DNA of 64,000 bases, from the NCBI GenBank assembly GCA_027854065.1, contig JAQGEF010000005.1:124001-188000 (forward strand), read 5' to 3'. This DNA is from Polluticaenibacter yanchengensis (lineage in GTDB: Bacteria; Bacteroidota; Bacteroidia; Chitinophagales; Chitinophagaceae). Shown in pieces: positions 42,910 through 52,545 of the stretch. A program made the translations under genes and the position numbers. How positions within the stretch are numbered: position 1 is the first letter of the stretch; each line of letters starts with the position of its first letter. The notes beneath the pieces were generated by a model. The model was given only the letters and a program-made list of their open reading frames with translations, had not been told where the DNA came from and ran no database searches.

Positions 42910-45890
42910 CAATCAAACAACTCATAGAAAAATATCAGTCGGACAGACACTATTATCTTACAAACAAGTATAATGAAACACTGCTTCGCAGTGATTTCTT
43001 AGACCCTTTTTTTGAGTTGTTGGGTTGGGATATAAAAAACAACGCAGGAAAACCGACCAACGAACGAGAAGTTATTTTAGAAGAAGCCTTAAAAGCAAAT
43101 GCTTCTGAAAATTCAAAGAAACCAGACTACACTTTTCGACTTTTTTCTGAAAGAAAATTCTTTTTGGAAGCCAAGAAACCGTCTGTAAAAATTGAAGCGG
43201 ACAACGAAACGGCAAAGCAAGTAAGACGGTACGGTTTTACTGCCAAACTGAAAATTTCTGTTCTTTCCAATTTTGAATATCTTATTATTTATGATACTTC
43301 TGTAAAAGTTGAGAAAGATGATACTTTTCAAAAAGCACTCGTAAAGAAATATCATTACACTGAATACGAAAGCAAATTTAGTGAAATCAAACAGTTATTA
43401 GGCAAGGAAGAGGTCTATTCAGGAGCTTTTGATACTGAATGGAAAGCGATTGAAAATAAGCTCAATCAATATTCTATTGACAATCTTTTCTTGAAACAAA
43501 TCAATGAATGGCGAAAAGCATTAGGTGCAGAAATTCACAAGTACGAATCAAAAATTGACGAACAACAATTAAATGACATTGTTCAAAGTTATTTAAACCG
43601 TGTTTTGTTTTTGCGTGTTTGCGAGGATAGAAATTTAGAAGATTATCAAACGCTTTTAAAATTTGCGAACACCAACGACTTCAACGCTTTAATCAAGAAA
43701 TTTGAACAAGCTGACAAACGCTATAATTCAGGATTGTTCGACCAATTACTGAAAGACAAAATTGTAGAAAACATCAGTTCTGTATTTTGGACAATTATCC
43801 AACATCTATATTATCCTGAAAGTCCGTATTCGTTCAGCGTTTTCTCTTCTGATGTTTTGGGAAGCATTTATGAAATTTTCCTTTCTGAAAAATTAGTCGT
43901 TCAAAATGGAACGGTTGAGTTGGTAAAGAAACCTGAAAACATAGATAGGGATATTGTTACCACACCAACATTCATCATCAATGATATTTTAAGAAATACG
44001 GTTTTGCCAAAATGCAAGGACAAAACCGACAAAGAAATATTACAATTAAAATTTGCTGACATAGCTTGTGGTTCAGGTGCTTTTCTTTTAGAATTGTTTC
44101 AACTTTTGAATGATATATTAATTGACTTTTATCTGAAAACAGACAAATCAAAACTCATTCAAACCAACATCAATACTTACAAACTTCCTTTTGATATTAA
44201 AAGAAAAGTTTTGCTGAATTGTGTTTATGGAATTGACAAAGATTATAATGCGGTTGAAGCAACGAAATTTGGTTTATTGTTGAAATTATTGGAAAGCGAA
44301 GATGTAAATTCGACTAACAAAACCAAGCCTGTTTTACCTGACCTTTCGGAAAATATATTTTTCGGAAACAGTTTATTAAACCCACACCAAGTTGAGAAGA
44401 AAAATCAGACCGAAATAAATCCGTTTGATTTTTCAAAACTTCGTTTTGATGTAATTGTCGGAAATCCGCCTTATATGAAGTCGGAGGATATGAAAAATAT
44501 CACACCGCTTGAATTACCACTCTACAAAATCAATTATACTTCGGCTTACAAACAGTTTGATAAATACTTTTTGTTCCTTGAACAAGGATTAGATTTATTG
44601 GCTGATGACGGAATTTTAGGCTATATCGTTCCGAGTAAGTTTACGAAAGTTGGTGCTGGAAAGAAATTACGTGAGTTACTTTCTGAAAAAGAATATTTGC
44701 ACTCAATCGTTTCGTTTGGAGCAAATCAAGTTTTTGCAGACAAAACAACATACACTTGTTTACTCATTCTGAATAAAAAACCGCAAAACACTTTCCAATA
44801 TGCAGAAGTAAAGAGTTTAAACAGTTGGAAAGTTCGTGAACCAGAAGCCGTAAAATATGCTTCAAAAAACACAGAAGAATTAGACAGCGAAGTTTGGGTA
44901 TTGGTTCCACCTGAATTAACCTCAGCATATAATAAAATTGCAACTCAAAGTGAGAAATTAGTTGATTTAATTGGAGATGAAAACATTTTCAACGGTATTC
45001 AAACCAGTGCAAATGATGTTTACATTTTCACACCTGAAAAAGAAGATAAAAAGTATTATTTCTTTTCTAAAAAAGGAATTGAATACAAAATTGAAAAAGA
45101 GATTACGAAACCTTACTTTAAAACATCTTCAGGCGAAGATAATTTATATACATACCGAACTTTCAAACCTAATGCAAGGGTTATTTATCCATACACACCA
45201 ACAAAAGCGGGCGTTGATGTAATTCCGCTTACAACAATTAAAAAGAAATTCCCTTTGGCTTATGATTATTTACAAGCCAACAAAGCAATTTTGAATAATC
45301 CAAAACGAGATATTAAACCCATTCCTCAAACGCAGAATGAATGGCACAGATACGGCAGACATCAAAGTTTGGACAGTTGCGGATTACCTCAAAAAATTAT
45401 TGTAGGAGTTCTTTCTGTTGGAGACAAATACGCGATTGACATTCACGGAACATTGATTTCTTCTGGAGGAACAGCAGGTTATTGTGTTGTTGCAATTCCT
45501 GAAAATTCAGCATATTCTATTTATTACATTCAAGCTATTCTCAATTCAAAATATTTGGAATGGTTCAGTGCTTTGTATGGCGAAGTTTTTAGAGGTGGTT
45601 ACATAGCAAGAGGAACAAAAGTTTTAAAAAACTTACCAATTCGGAAAATTGATTTTACAAATACGAAGGAAAAATCACTTCACGATAAAATTGTTGAAAC
45701 TCAAAAAGAGTTAATCAATATTTATGACCAAATAGATGCAAATGCAGGAAATAAAAGAACTTTAACACCACTGCAAAATCAGTTTGCAAGAGAAAAAACG
45801 AACTTAGAAAAGCTGTTAGCCAAATTATATGATTTGGGCGAAGATGATTTGTTAATCCCTTTAATCAAAGAATTGTATGAAGCTAATTGA
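42906..45890 (+). CDS. Eco57I-like type IIG restriction endonuclease-methyltransferase
   Basis: 994 residues, close to Eco57I (about 997, from memory). The N-terminal nuclease domain shows D74-x13-E88-A-K90 in KKPDYTF ... FFLEAKKP, the PD-(D/E)xK core. A helical connector leads to an N6-adenine methylase with motif I near D385 (ADIACGSGAFLLE) and motif IV N520-PPY (IVGNPPYMKSED). The C-terminal ~300 residues should hold the target-recognition domain (LKNLPIRKIDF near its end). It cuts and methylates one strand of an asymmetric site. It overlaps the next methylase by 14 bases. Confidence 0.87.
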   Translation: MTIKQLIEKYQSDRHYYLTNKYNETLLRSDFLDPFFELLGWDIKNNAGKPTNEREVILEEALKANASENSKKPDYTFRLFSERKFFLEAKKPSVKIEADNETAKQVRRYGFTAKLKISVLSNFEYLIIYDTSVKVEKDDTFQKALVKKYHYTEYESKFSEIKQLLGKEEVYSGAFDTEWKAIENKLNQYSIDNLFLKQINEWRKALGAEIHKYESKIDEQQLNDIVQSYLNRVLFLRVCEDRNLEDYQTLLKFANTNDFNALIKKFEQADKRYNSGLFDQLLKDKIVENISSVFWTIIQHLYYPESPYSFSVFSSDVLGSIYEIFLSEKLVVQNGTVELVKKPENIDRDIVTTPTFIINDILRNTVLPKCKDKTDKEILQLKFADIACGSGAFLLELFQLLNDILIDFYLKTDKSKLIQTNINTYKLPFDIKRKVLLNCVYGIDKDYNAVEATKFGLLLKLLESEDVNSTNKTKPVLPDLSENIFFGNSLLNPHQVEKKNQTEINPFDFSKLRFDVIVGNPPYMKSEDMKNITPLELPLYKINYTSAYKQFDKYFLFLEQGLDLLADDGILGYIVPSKFTKVGAGKKLRELLSEKEYLHSIVSFGANQVFADKTTYTCLLILNKKPQNTFQYAEVKSLNSWKVREPEAVKYASKNTEELDSEVWVLVPPELTSAYNKIATQSEKLVDLIGDENIFNGIQTSANDVYIFTPEKEDKKYYFFSKKGIEYKIEKEITKPYFKTSSGEDNLYTYRTFKPNARVIYPYTPTKAGVDVIPLTTIKKKFPLAYDYLQANKAILNNPKRDIKPIPQTQNEWHRYGRHQSLDSCGLPQKIIVGVLSVGDKYAIDIHGTLISSGGTAGYCVVAIPENSAYSIYYIQAILNSKYLEWFSALYGEVFRGGYIARGTKVLKNLPIRKIDFTNTKEKSLHDKIVETQKELINIYDQIDANAGNKRTLTPLQNQFAREKTNLEKLLAKLYDLGEDDLLIPLIKELYEAN

Positions 45891-47484
45891 GAATGCAACA
45901 GCCGAAAAACTTCGGGGTGGATTTTATACGCCTGAACCGATTGCTTCATTCATTCTGAAATGGGGTATTAACGGAAGTTCTGATTATGAAATATTAGAGC
46001 CAAGTTGCGGAGACGGTGTATTTTTGGAACAACTGAAAGAGAATAATCACAAATTCAAATCAGTAACAGCTATTGAATTTGACGAAGTTGAAGCAGAAAA
46101 AGCAAGCAAAATCAAGCTCAAGAAAAAAAATGTAATCAACACAGATTTTCATTTGTATTGTAATGAAACTACAGAGCGATTTGATTTAATTGTCGGCAAT
46201 CCGCCTTATATCCGTTATCAATATTTTGACAAAGAACAACAAGCAGAAGCAGATAAAATATTCAAAAAAGTAAACCTGAAATACTCGAAATTAACCAATG
46301 CTTGGGTTTCGTTTGTTGTTGGCTCGAGTTTATTACTCAAAGAAAAAGGCAAAATTGGTTTTGTAATTCCTGCGGAATTACTACAGGTTTCGTATGCCAA
46401 ACAATTACGTGAGTTTTTAGCCCATTTCTACAATAAAATCAATATTATTTCTTTTGAAAAATTGGTGTTTCCCGACATTCAGCAAGAAGTGGTTTTATTG
46501 CTTTGTGAAAGAAACGGAAGTAATTCACACTTGATTGAACATTTGGAGTTGAGAGATGCTTCCGATCTTGAAACATTGGACGTAAACAGGCTGAAAAGTC
46601 CAAGCAAAAAAATAGATTTCAAATCCAATAAATGGACTTACTATTTTTTGGAACAGGAAGAAATAGATTTTCTTGAAAACATTGCTGAGAAAAGAAAAAT
46701 CCCTGCAATCGGAGATTACGCCAATGTTGAAGTGGGCATTACCACAGGAGCGAACAATTATTTTACCGTTCCTCATTCAACCGTTGCTTTTTATCGTTTA
46801 GAAGAATTTGCAAAGCCAATGGTTGGCAGAAGTGTGCAAGTAAACAGCGTTGTTTTCACAAAAGACGATTGGTTTAAAAATCAGCAAACTGAAGCAAAAG
46901 CAAATTTGTTGGTATTTCCATCAAAAGAAAAACTGAACGGACACACAGGCGTAAAAGATTATTTACAATATGGCGAAAGTATCGGTATCAACAAAGGATA
47001 TAAAACAGGTATTCGTGATGATTGGTTTGTAATTCCATCAATCAAACTTTCAGATGCTTTGTTTATCCGTAGAAATAATTTGTTCCCTCGTTTGATTTTA
47101 AACGAAGCAAATGCTTATACAACGGACACGATGCACCGTGTTTCCATTAAAGAAACCGTAAACAAAAATGCTTTCATTGCGAGTTTTTACAATTCGCTTT
47201 CATTGGCATTTTCGGAAATTGTAGGTCGTAGTTATGGTGGTGGAGTTTTGGAACTGATGCCAAGTGAAGCAGAACAAATACTTCTTCCTTATCAATCTCA
47301 AAACGATGATTTGCTTGAAGCGATTGACAAAATGATGAGGAAGAAAAAAAGCATTGATGAAATTTTGAAAATCACAAATCAGAAAATTTTAAAAAATGGG
47401 TACGGTTTTTCAGAAAAAGAAATAAAACTTGCTGATAGCATTTGGAAAAAGTTGTCAGCAAGACGATTAAATAGAGATAAATAA
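45877..47484 (+). CDS. N6-adenine DNA methyltransferase (M.Eco57I-like)
   Basis: 535 residues (M.Eco57I is about 544, from memory). Opening EKLRGGFYTPEPIASFILKW is the usual methylase N-terminus; motif I EPSCGDGVFLEQL; motif IV N108-PPY in DLIVGNPPYIRYQYF. The C-terminal half (AEVGITTGANNYF-like, GRSYGGGVLELMPSEAE) is the recognition part. It presumably methylates the strand(s) the fused enzyme leaves unprotected. Confidence 0.87.
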   Translation: MKLIENATAEKLRGGFYTPEPIASFILKWGINGSSDYEILEPSCGDGVFLEQLKENNHKFKSVTAIEFDEVEAEKASKIKLKKKNVINTDFHLYCNETTERFDLIVGNPPYIRYQYFDKEQQAEADKIFKKVNLKYSKLTNAWVSFVVGSSLLLKEKGKIGFVIPAELLQVSYAKQLREFLAHFYNKINIISFEKLVFPDIQQEVVLLLCERNGSNSHLIEHLELRDASDLETLDVNRLKSPSKKIDFKSNKWTYYFLEQEEIDFLENIAEKRKIPAIGDYANVEVGITTGANNYFTVPHSTVAFYRLEEFAKPMVGRSVQVNSVVFTKDDWFKNQQTEAKANLLVFPSKEKLNGHTGVKDYLQYGESIGINKGYKTGIRDDWFVIPSIKLSDALFIRRNNLFPRLILNEANAYTTDTMHRVSIKETVNKNAFIASFYNSLSLAFSEIVGRSYGGGVLELMPSEAEQILLPYQSQNDDLLEAIDKMMRKKKSIDEILKITNQKILKNGYGFSEKEIKLADSIWKKLSARRLNRDK

Positions 47485-47497
47485 ACAAATAAATAAA

Positions 47498-48535
47498 ATG
47501 AAAAGACAGCCAACAACTCAACAGATAACTTGGTTTTTAGACTTATATCGCAATAACCAATTAGACTTAACTCCACCGTATCAAAGAAAAAGTGTATGGA
47601 GTCCTAAAGACAAAAAGTTCTTTTTAGATACTATTTTTAGAAACTATCCAGCACCACCAATTTTTATTCATAGGACTGTTAATGACCAAGGTTATACAAC
47701 CTATCATGTTGTTGATGGCAAGCAACGTCTGGAAACAATATTATCTTTTTTTGAAAGTAAAATTGCAATAGCTCAAGATTTTGGGGATCTAAACTTAAAT
47801 GGCAAGAAATTTAAAGACCTATTACCAGAATACAAAAGAAAATTTTGGGATTATACCTTAGTTGTTGATTTTATTGATTCAATCGATGGAAATAATATTG
47901 AGGAAGTTTTCGATAGAGTAAATAGAAATGCGAGAAATTTACAACCACAAGAATTAAGACACGCAAGATATAATGGATGGTTTATAAACTTTGTTGAAGA
48001 AGAATCTGACACCGATTTCTGGTGGGATTATAAAATAAGCACAAGAGGAAGAGATAAACGAATGAAAAATGTTCAGTTTGTTTCTGAATTAATGATGATT
48101 ATTTTGGAAAATACAATTGTTGGATTTGACCAAGACCACATAGATACTATTTATGCTCAATATGATGAAATTGAAGAGTTACTGGAGTCTGGATATTTTA
48201 GTTTAGAAGAATTCATAAATAGACTTTCATATATTAAGCAATTTATTTTAGATGTTGATGACCATAACGGAGCAATCAAAAAATTCGCATCTGGTTCTAA
48301 TAACAACTACTACACTTTATGGGCTTACATACATTTAAATAATCCTCAAAACACTGTTGCTTTTGCTGATGCTTATGATGTTTTTATGGCAAAAGTATCT
48401 CAGGTAAAAGAAAGACAGGAAGCTGGGGAAGAAATTGAAGAGGATGTGCTCAAATATTACGATAACTCTAAGGGAGCTGTTACAGACCTTCCTCAAAGAA
48501 GAGAACGCTTGTTAGCTTTAACAAACAACTTATAA
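47498..48535 (+). CDS. DUF262 (GmrS/ParB-like nuclease fold) protein
   Basis: 345 residues. The DUF262 domain at residues ~5-150 has TPPYQRKSVWSPKDKKFFLD, IFRNYPAPPIFIHR and the DGQQR-type motif as VVDGKQRLETILSF (Lys in place of the first Gln). RVNRNARNLQPQELRHA follows as in the family. DUF262 forms the NTP-hydrolysing half of GmrSD-type modified-DNA restriction and of other defence proteins; here the DUF1524 HNH half is absent. It starts 13 bases after the methylase and ends 1 base before the RelA/SpoT-like gene. Confidence 0.85.
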   Translation: MKRQPTTQQITWFLDLYRNNQLDLTPPYQRKSVWSPKDKKFFLDTIFRNYPAPPIFIHRTVNDQGYTTYHVVDGKQRLETILSFFESKIAIAQDFGDLNLNGKKFKDLLPEYKRKFWDYTLVVDFIDSIDGNNIEEVFDRVNRNARNLQPQELRHARYNGWFINFVEEESDTDFWWDYKISTRGRDKRMKNVQFVSELMMIILENTIVGFDQDHIDTIYAQYDEIEELLESGYFSLEEFINRLSYIKQFILDVDDHNGAIKKFASGSNNNYYTLWAYIHLNNPQNTVAFADAYDVFMAKVSQVKERQEAGEEIEEDVLKYYDNSKGAVTDLPQRRERLLALTNNL

Positions 48536-48536
48536 A

Positions 48537-49511
48537 ATGAAAATAGTAAAATCTATTCAAGAGCTATACAACAAGAGATTTGAATTTTACAAGATTCTAA
48601 AATCAAAAGCAGATACCTTAATTAATAGTCAGAAAGATGAACGATGGCACTATGAAAGTCGGATAAAAAAAATTGAGAGTTTTTCAATGAAAATTGAAAC
48701 TGGCAGATTTAATCAAAATCAAGTTTTTGAAGATCTTTTTGCTGCTACAATTGTAGTTAAAAATTTGAATGAGATTAAGGTTGCTGAAACGTTATTAGAG
48801 AAAAACTTCACGATACACGAGAGAAGACCATATTCTATAAACTTTACTCATAAAGATTCTTTTTCATTTCCCTTTGATGATTTAAGATTATATATTTCTT
48901 TAAAAGACAATCAGACAGGTGAGTTTGCGCCACATATTTACAATTTAAAATTTGAAGTGCAAATCAAAACTTTTTTACAACACGCTTGGACAATTGCAAC
49001 ACACGATTTAATCTATAAGTCTGACAAAATAAATTGGGCAAAAGAACGAGTTGCCTACCAAGTAAAAGCAGCATTGGAACAAGCAGAAGTTACAATAAGC
49101 GGAATCGAAGAACTTAGTAAATTAACAGAGTTAGCTAAAGAAAACAAAGAAGTGAAAAAGGTGAACCAATTAATATCTATGATCCAAAATCACTGGAAAG
49201 AAGAGGATTTACCATTAGATAGAAGAAGATTAGCTCAAAATATATTAGGATTTATTGAAGCTATCAGTATCTCAATACAAGAATTAAATGAAATATTGAA
49301 AAGCGAAACCATCGCAAAACGAGGGGTTTTAATACGAGATTTATCTCCCTATTTAATTGTAGTTCAATCAATATTTAATACACATCCTGATAAAATTATC
49401 GGATATCTTCAGAACCAACGAAACAAAAATAAACAGAAAATTCTGATTACTACTGAAATGACTATTCCAGAATTAGGAGAAGTTGTAGAAGAAAAATTGG
49501 TTAAGATATAA
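48537..49511 (+). CDS. RelA/SpoT-domain nucleotide pyrophosphokinase
   Basis: 324 residues. The synthetase pattern R-x-K-x3-S-x3-K is seen in ESRIKKIESFSMK, followed by EDLFAATIVV (usual D-x-x-G-x-R replaced by D-L-F-A-A-T) and the FEVQIKTFLQHAW block with the Glu-Gln and His-Ala-Trp signature. The HD hydrolase, TGS and ACT domains are missing, so it is a small-synthetase type. These make (p)ppGpp, or as toxSAS modify tRNA or nucleotides. As the last gene of a restriction operon it may be a back-up toxin. The altered G/R positions leave activity open. Confidence 0.78.
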   Translation: MKIVKSIQELYNKRFEFYKILKSKADTLINSQKDERWHYESRIKKIESFSMKIETGRFNQNQVFEDLFAATIVVKNLNEIKVAETLLEKNFTIHERRPYSINFTHKDSFSFPFDDLRLYISLKDNQTGEFAPHIYNLKFEVQIKTFLQHAWTIATHDLIYKSDKINWAKERVAYQVKAALEQAEVTISGIEELSKLTELAKENKEVKKVNQLISMIQNHWKEEDLPLDRRRLAQNILGFIEAISISIQELNEILKSETIAKRGVLIRDLSPYLIVVQSIFNTHPDKIIGYLQNQRNKNKQKILITTEMTIPELGEVVEEKLVKI

Positions 49512-49644
49512 ATTAGAATGTGCAAGTGAAAGACTAACTCAATTCGATAGAACTTTTCCGTTCCCTTTTCAAAGATCGTGAAGATGTATTTATCGTTCGT
49601 TGAGCGAAATCCGGGAAGTCGGGTTTATATGTCTTCTTATCACA

Positions 49645-49848
49645 ATGAACCTATATCATTATCAGGTACACAAAATGAATAGTGGCACATTTGCAAATTA
49701 TCTGCATAAAGCCTATTTGCCGCTTACCGATAATGAAATTCAAAAACATTTAAATTGCATTTGTAACCTATTCGGTGTTTCCAAAAAATCTTATTCTTGT
49801 CAGAGTCGAAATCCTTCATTAGCAATAATTCGTTTAGTTAATAATTGA
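49645..49848 (+). CDS. Doubtful short ORF after the restriction operon
   Basis: 67 residues from ATG at 49645 (TTG at 49600 also in frame). MNLYHYQVHKMNSGTFANYL and LPLTDNEIQKHLNCICNLFG look protein-like, perhaps the end of a mobile-element gene, but no family is recognised and the 5' part is missing. Confidence 0.25.
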   Translation: MNLYHYQVHKMNSGTFANYLHKAYLPLTDNEIQKHLNCICNLFGVSKKSYSCQSRNPSLAIIRLVNN

Positions 49849-49876
49849 AATAATGATACCAGACTTGTTCTTTCCA

Positions 49877-49967
49877 CCCGCGTGAGGGATAGAAGCGGAT
49901 ACCCCGCAGCGAGGCACGAGCGAGGAGTATGAGCGGATAGCCCGACCCGTAGGGGCACGCCCAAAAC
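49877..49967 (+). repeat. REP-like intergenic element (family R3), copy 1
   Basis: CCCGCGTGAGGGATAG, GCGGATACCCCG, then GGATAGCCCGACCC and GTAGGGGCACGCCC. The blocks GTGAGGGATAG and TAGCCCGACCC recur at 57500-57700. Confidence 0.55.
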
Positions 49968-49973
49968 AAAATA

Positions 49974-50399
49974 CTACCTATTATTAATCAATTGCTCCAA
50001 CCTCGCCATCATCTCATCCTTTTCTTTCAGCATTCTTTCGTATAGCGCCATCTTTTCTTCATGAAGTTTTTTGATGTCTTCAATAGGATTAATGTGTTGA
50101 ATATTGACACCGTTGTTGTTTACAGCGTAATCAGAAAAATTACATGAGATATTATAAATCGCCTGTTCTTCATCAAAATTCTGAATGGCTTCGGTAGGTA
50201 TTTTAAGGGCAGCAGATATTTGCTGGAGTAGGGGAGTATCTATGGTTTCTTTTTGTTCCAATAAAGATATCTTTTGCTGGTTCCAGTCATCGCCCAGGTC
50301 GGCAGCCAGGGCATCTTGCTTTATACCCAGCATTTCGCGGAAGCGTTTAATGTTGCGGCCCTGGTGTATTTTATGGTTGGGGGTATCTGTATATGTCAT
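49974..50399 (-). CDS. XRE family transcriptional regulator with C-terminal coiled coil
   Basis: 141 residues. Helix-turn-helix at ~15-75: GRNIKRFREMLGIKQDALAA, WNQQKISLLEQKETID, LLQQISAALKIPTEAIQN. Residues ~110-140 (HEEKMALYERMLKEKDEMMA) form a short coiled coil, suggesting a dimer or tetramer. This type is common and free-standing in Chitinophagaceae. It is divergent from the SymE-like gene and may control it. Confidence 0.8.
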   Translation of the reverse strand: MTYTDTPNHKIHQGRNIKRFREMLGIKQDALAADLGDDWNQQKISLLEQKETIDTPLLQQISAALKIPTEAIQNFDEEQAIYNISCNFSDYAVNNNGVNIQHINPIEDIKKLHEEKMALYERMLKEKDEMMARLEQLINNR

Positions 50400-50553
50400 A
50401 GGGCAAATTTAATTCTTTTTTATAGATGGGAAGTTACAAATTATCTGGTAAAGTACCGGTAATTTATATATGTAAGTCTTTAAAAAACAAATTTACCATG
50501 TAGGATACATAGCGGCATTTGTAGTGCTTTGTAGCAACCTAAAGCAAAACAAG

Positions 50554-50808
50554 ATGGCAGCAAACAACAAACCTTCCAAAAGACAGATGACTATTTGCAG
50601 CAAAGCCTTTGGGCGGGTAAGTGGCAGCTATATGCAATTTCCCATTATTACGCTAAATAGTATGTGGTTGCAAGATATGGACTTTAAAATAGGCCAGTTG
50701 TTAGACATTGTGGCTAATAATGATCAGATAATTATCACAGTAGCCAAAGAGCAAAAATATTCTGAAATAGAAAAACTAATGAACAAAGGGAAGATTGAGA
50801 TTGTATAG
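50554..50808 (+). CDS. SymE-like (type I toxin / SpoVT-AbrB fold) protein
   Basis: 84 residues from ATG at 50554. FPIITLNSMWLQDMDFKIGQ and LLDIVANNDQIIITV match the SymE pattern P-x-L-x-L-x-G-x-W-L-x-x-A-G-F-x-x-G-x-x-V. SymE is an SOS-induced toxin in E. coli, held by antisense RNA SymR; Bacteroidota relatives are little studied. Whether an antisense RNA exists cannot be told. Followed by a long structured non-coding stretch. Confidence 0.7.
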   Translation: MAANNKPSKRQMTICSKAFGRVSGSYMQFPIITLNSMWLQDMDFKIGQLLDIVANNDQIIITVAKEQKYSEIEKLMNKGKIEIV

Positions 50809-50818
50809 CGAGTGGGAA

Positions 50819-51210
50819 TATTATGTTAAGTAAAAAGAGATGCAGCTTACATCATGCACCGGATGCCGGGAGCGGCAGCTGAGGACCGGCCTTGAAAAAA
50901 TTGGCGCCAGTAAAATTTTCCTGCGTAAGATAATTTTTAAACGCAGGAAATTTTACCAGCCAATGCAGCGTATGCCAAGCGGCTATTTAGGCTTTAGCCC
51001 GCCAGACATAATGACAAATTATAGGACAAAAGCCGGAGCCGTATTTTATTCAGGCAGCTTTACTCTGAAGCTACTTTTTACGGAAGCATGACCGATTATT
51101 TACCCGCAGGGCAAGCGACGCAGGAGCGCAGACATAATATAATATTATAGGACACGCCAAAGCTGCCCTTCAGCAGATTGGCGCTTTTGTCCTATAATTT
51201 ATATTATGTT
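50819..51210. repeat. Structured intergenic element with nested inverted repeats
   Basis: TATTATGTTAAGTAA occurs at both edges (50819, 51204). Inside are AAAATTTTCCTGCGT/ACGCAGGAAATTTT at 50912-50956 (imperfect stem), AAATTATAGGACAAAAGCC at 51017, and the long hairpin ATTATAGGACACGCCAA ... TTGGCGCTTTTGTCCTATAAT at 51145-51200. No coding sequence. It might be a non-autonomous mobile element. Confidence 0.55.
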
Positions 51211-51264
51211 AAGTAATGTGTTTAAAATAAAAGAATGACACTACTCTGTCATTCCCATTATAAA

Positions 51265-52542
51265 CTATCTCAATAAATTCAGGAAATTTCGGGTATTGAT
51301 TTCATTCACTCCAACCAGTTCATCATGACGACCGCTAAAACCTTTGAAGTACACCAGTATCGTATATTTATTCTCAGTTTCCCAATTATTCCCTTCTGTG
51401 AATTGCATTGTTGGATTCTCCCCATTTTTATCTGTCGTTACATAGAAATAATTATAGAAACCATTTTTCAATAATTTAGTTGTTTGAAATGCATTAATAT
51501 CTTCATTCCATTTCATCTCATTTTCAGGCGTCAGATCATAATTAGTAAATTCACCCATCAGGTAGATTTTTCTATTATTAAATTCTTCCGTTCTGTTCTG
51601 ACCAAAAAATGAAAAAATGACATTCGCGTAATCCGTTTGCCACCAATTATTGATGCCTTCCAGGTGCGCAATTTCGTATTGACCATTCAGGTCATTGTAC
51701 AAAATATACCTGATGCCGGCCCTGATGGTATCAGGTGCTGCAAGAATGGTAATGGGCTTTGTGTTTTTATCAACCGCTCTTACCCGCTCTGTTAAAAAAC
51801 GGAAAGAACGCAGATCGATCCAACGGTTTTCTTTCCCGGCTTCAAAAACAAATTTATCCTCATTACTGTACTCAAACTCTTTTCCACGAATAAATGTCGG
51901 AGCGGCAGCCGTTCTGGCATCGTCCCAGCGGTTATTTTGTAAAATAACGACCCTTAATTGTTGCTGCGGATTATAAACATCCAGAGCCTGCGTATTTATA
52001 TTGACAACAACTTTCTGATGCGTTTTATAAAATATCTGATTAAAAGGCAATTGGATCTGCGCACCTACAGCCACTTTAGGGTCCACCACCATGAACGGCT
52101 TTGTAAAAGCCAATTGTGAGGTATCGCCATTCAGGAAAACTTTCAATAAATAATTGCCGGACCTTGTTGGCAACATATTATTTTGTGGCAGCTTTATCTG
52201 GTAATGAACATATCTTGTTTCTGCAATGGACGAATTTCTATAGGTGGTAATCCTGTTTTGTGAAAACCCTTTTAAGTAATCCATCTGGCTTAAAATAGCC
52301 GGTTGCCAGTCTGCATTACACAATTCCAGTGTATAATAAAAATTTTTGACATTATTTGATAAATCATCAAAATGCAACTCTAACGATTCTATCTCATTCA
52401 GCTTTATAATCGGAAGTGTGATCTGGTCATTGTCCTTAAACAATTTAACCGTATGAATGGTATTCATTCTTATTTCGCCAACATTGGCGTTACCCTCTAA
52501 ACTGAACCCCAAAACCATCAATAGCAATAACCAGATCCTCAT
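51265..52542 (-). CDS. DUF5103 protein (type IX secretion plug protein)
   Basis: 425 residues. Signal peptide MRIWLLLLMVLGFSLEGNA, then VKLFKDNDQITLPIIKLNEI, YTLELCNADWQPAILSQMDYLKGF and YVHYQIKLPQN, the usual DUF5103 opening. In the SprA translocon of the type IX system a protein of this family blocks the outer-membrane channel laterally. It starts 3 bases after the stop of the TPR-like gene, so the two are co-transcribed. Confidence 0.88.
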   Translation of the reverse strand: MRIWLLLLMVLGFSLEGNANVGEIRMNTIHTVKLFKDNDQITLPIIKLNEIESLELHFDDLSNNVKNFYYTLELCNADWQPAILSQMDYLKGFSQNRITTYRNSSIAETRYVHYQIKLPQNNMLPTRSGNYLLKVFLNGDTSQLAFTKPFMVVDPKVAVGAQIQLPFNQIFYKTHQKVVVNINTQALDVYNPQQQLRVVILQNNRWDDARTAAAPTFIRGKEFEYSNEDKFVFEAGKENRWIDLRSFRFLTERVRAVDKNTKPITILAAPDTIRAGIRYILYNDLNGQYEIAHLEGINNWWQTDYANVIFSFFGQNRTEEFNNRKIYLMGEFTNYDLTPENEMKWNEDINAFQTTKLLKNGFYNYFYVTTDKNGENPTMQFTEGNNWETENKYTILVYFKGFSGRHDELVGVNEINTRNFLNLLR

Positions 52543-52545
52543 TCC

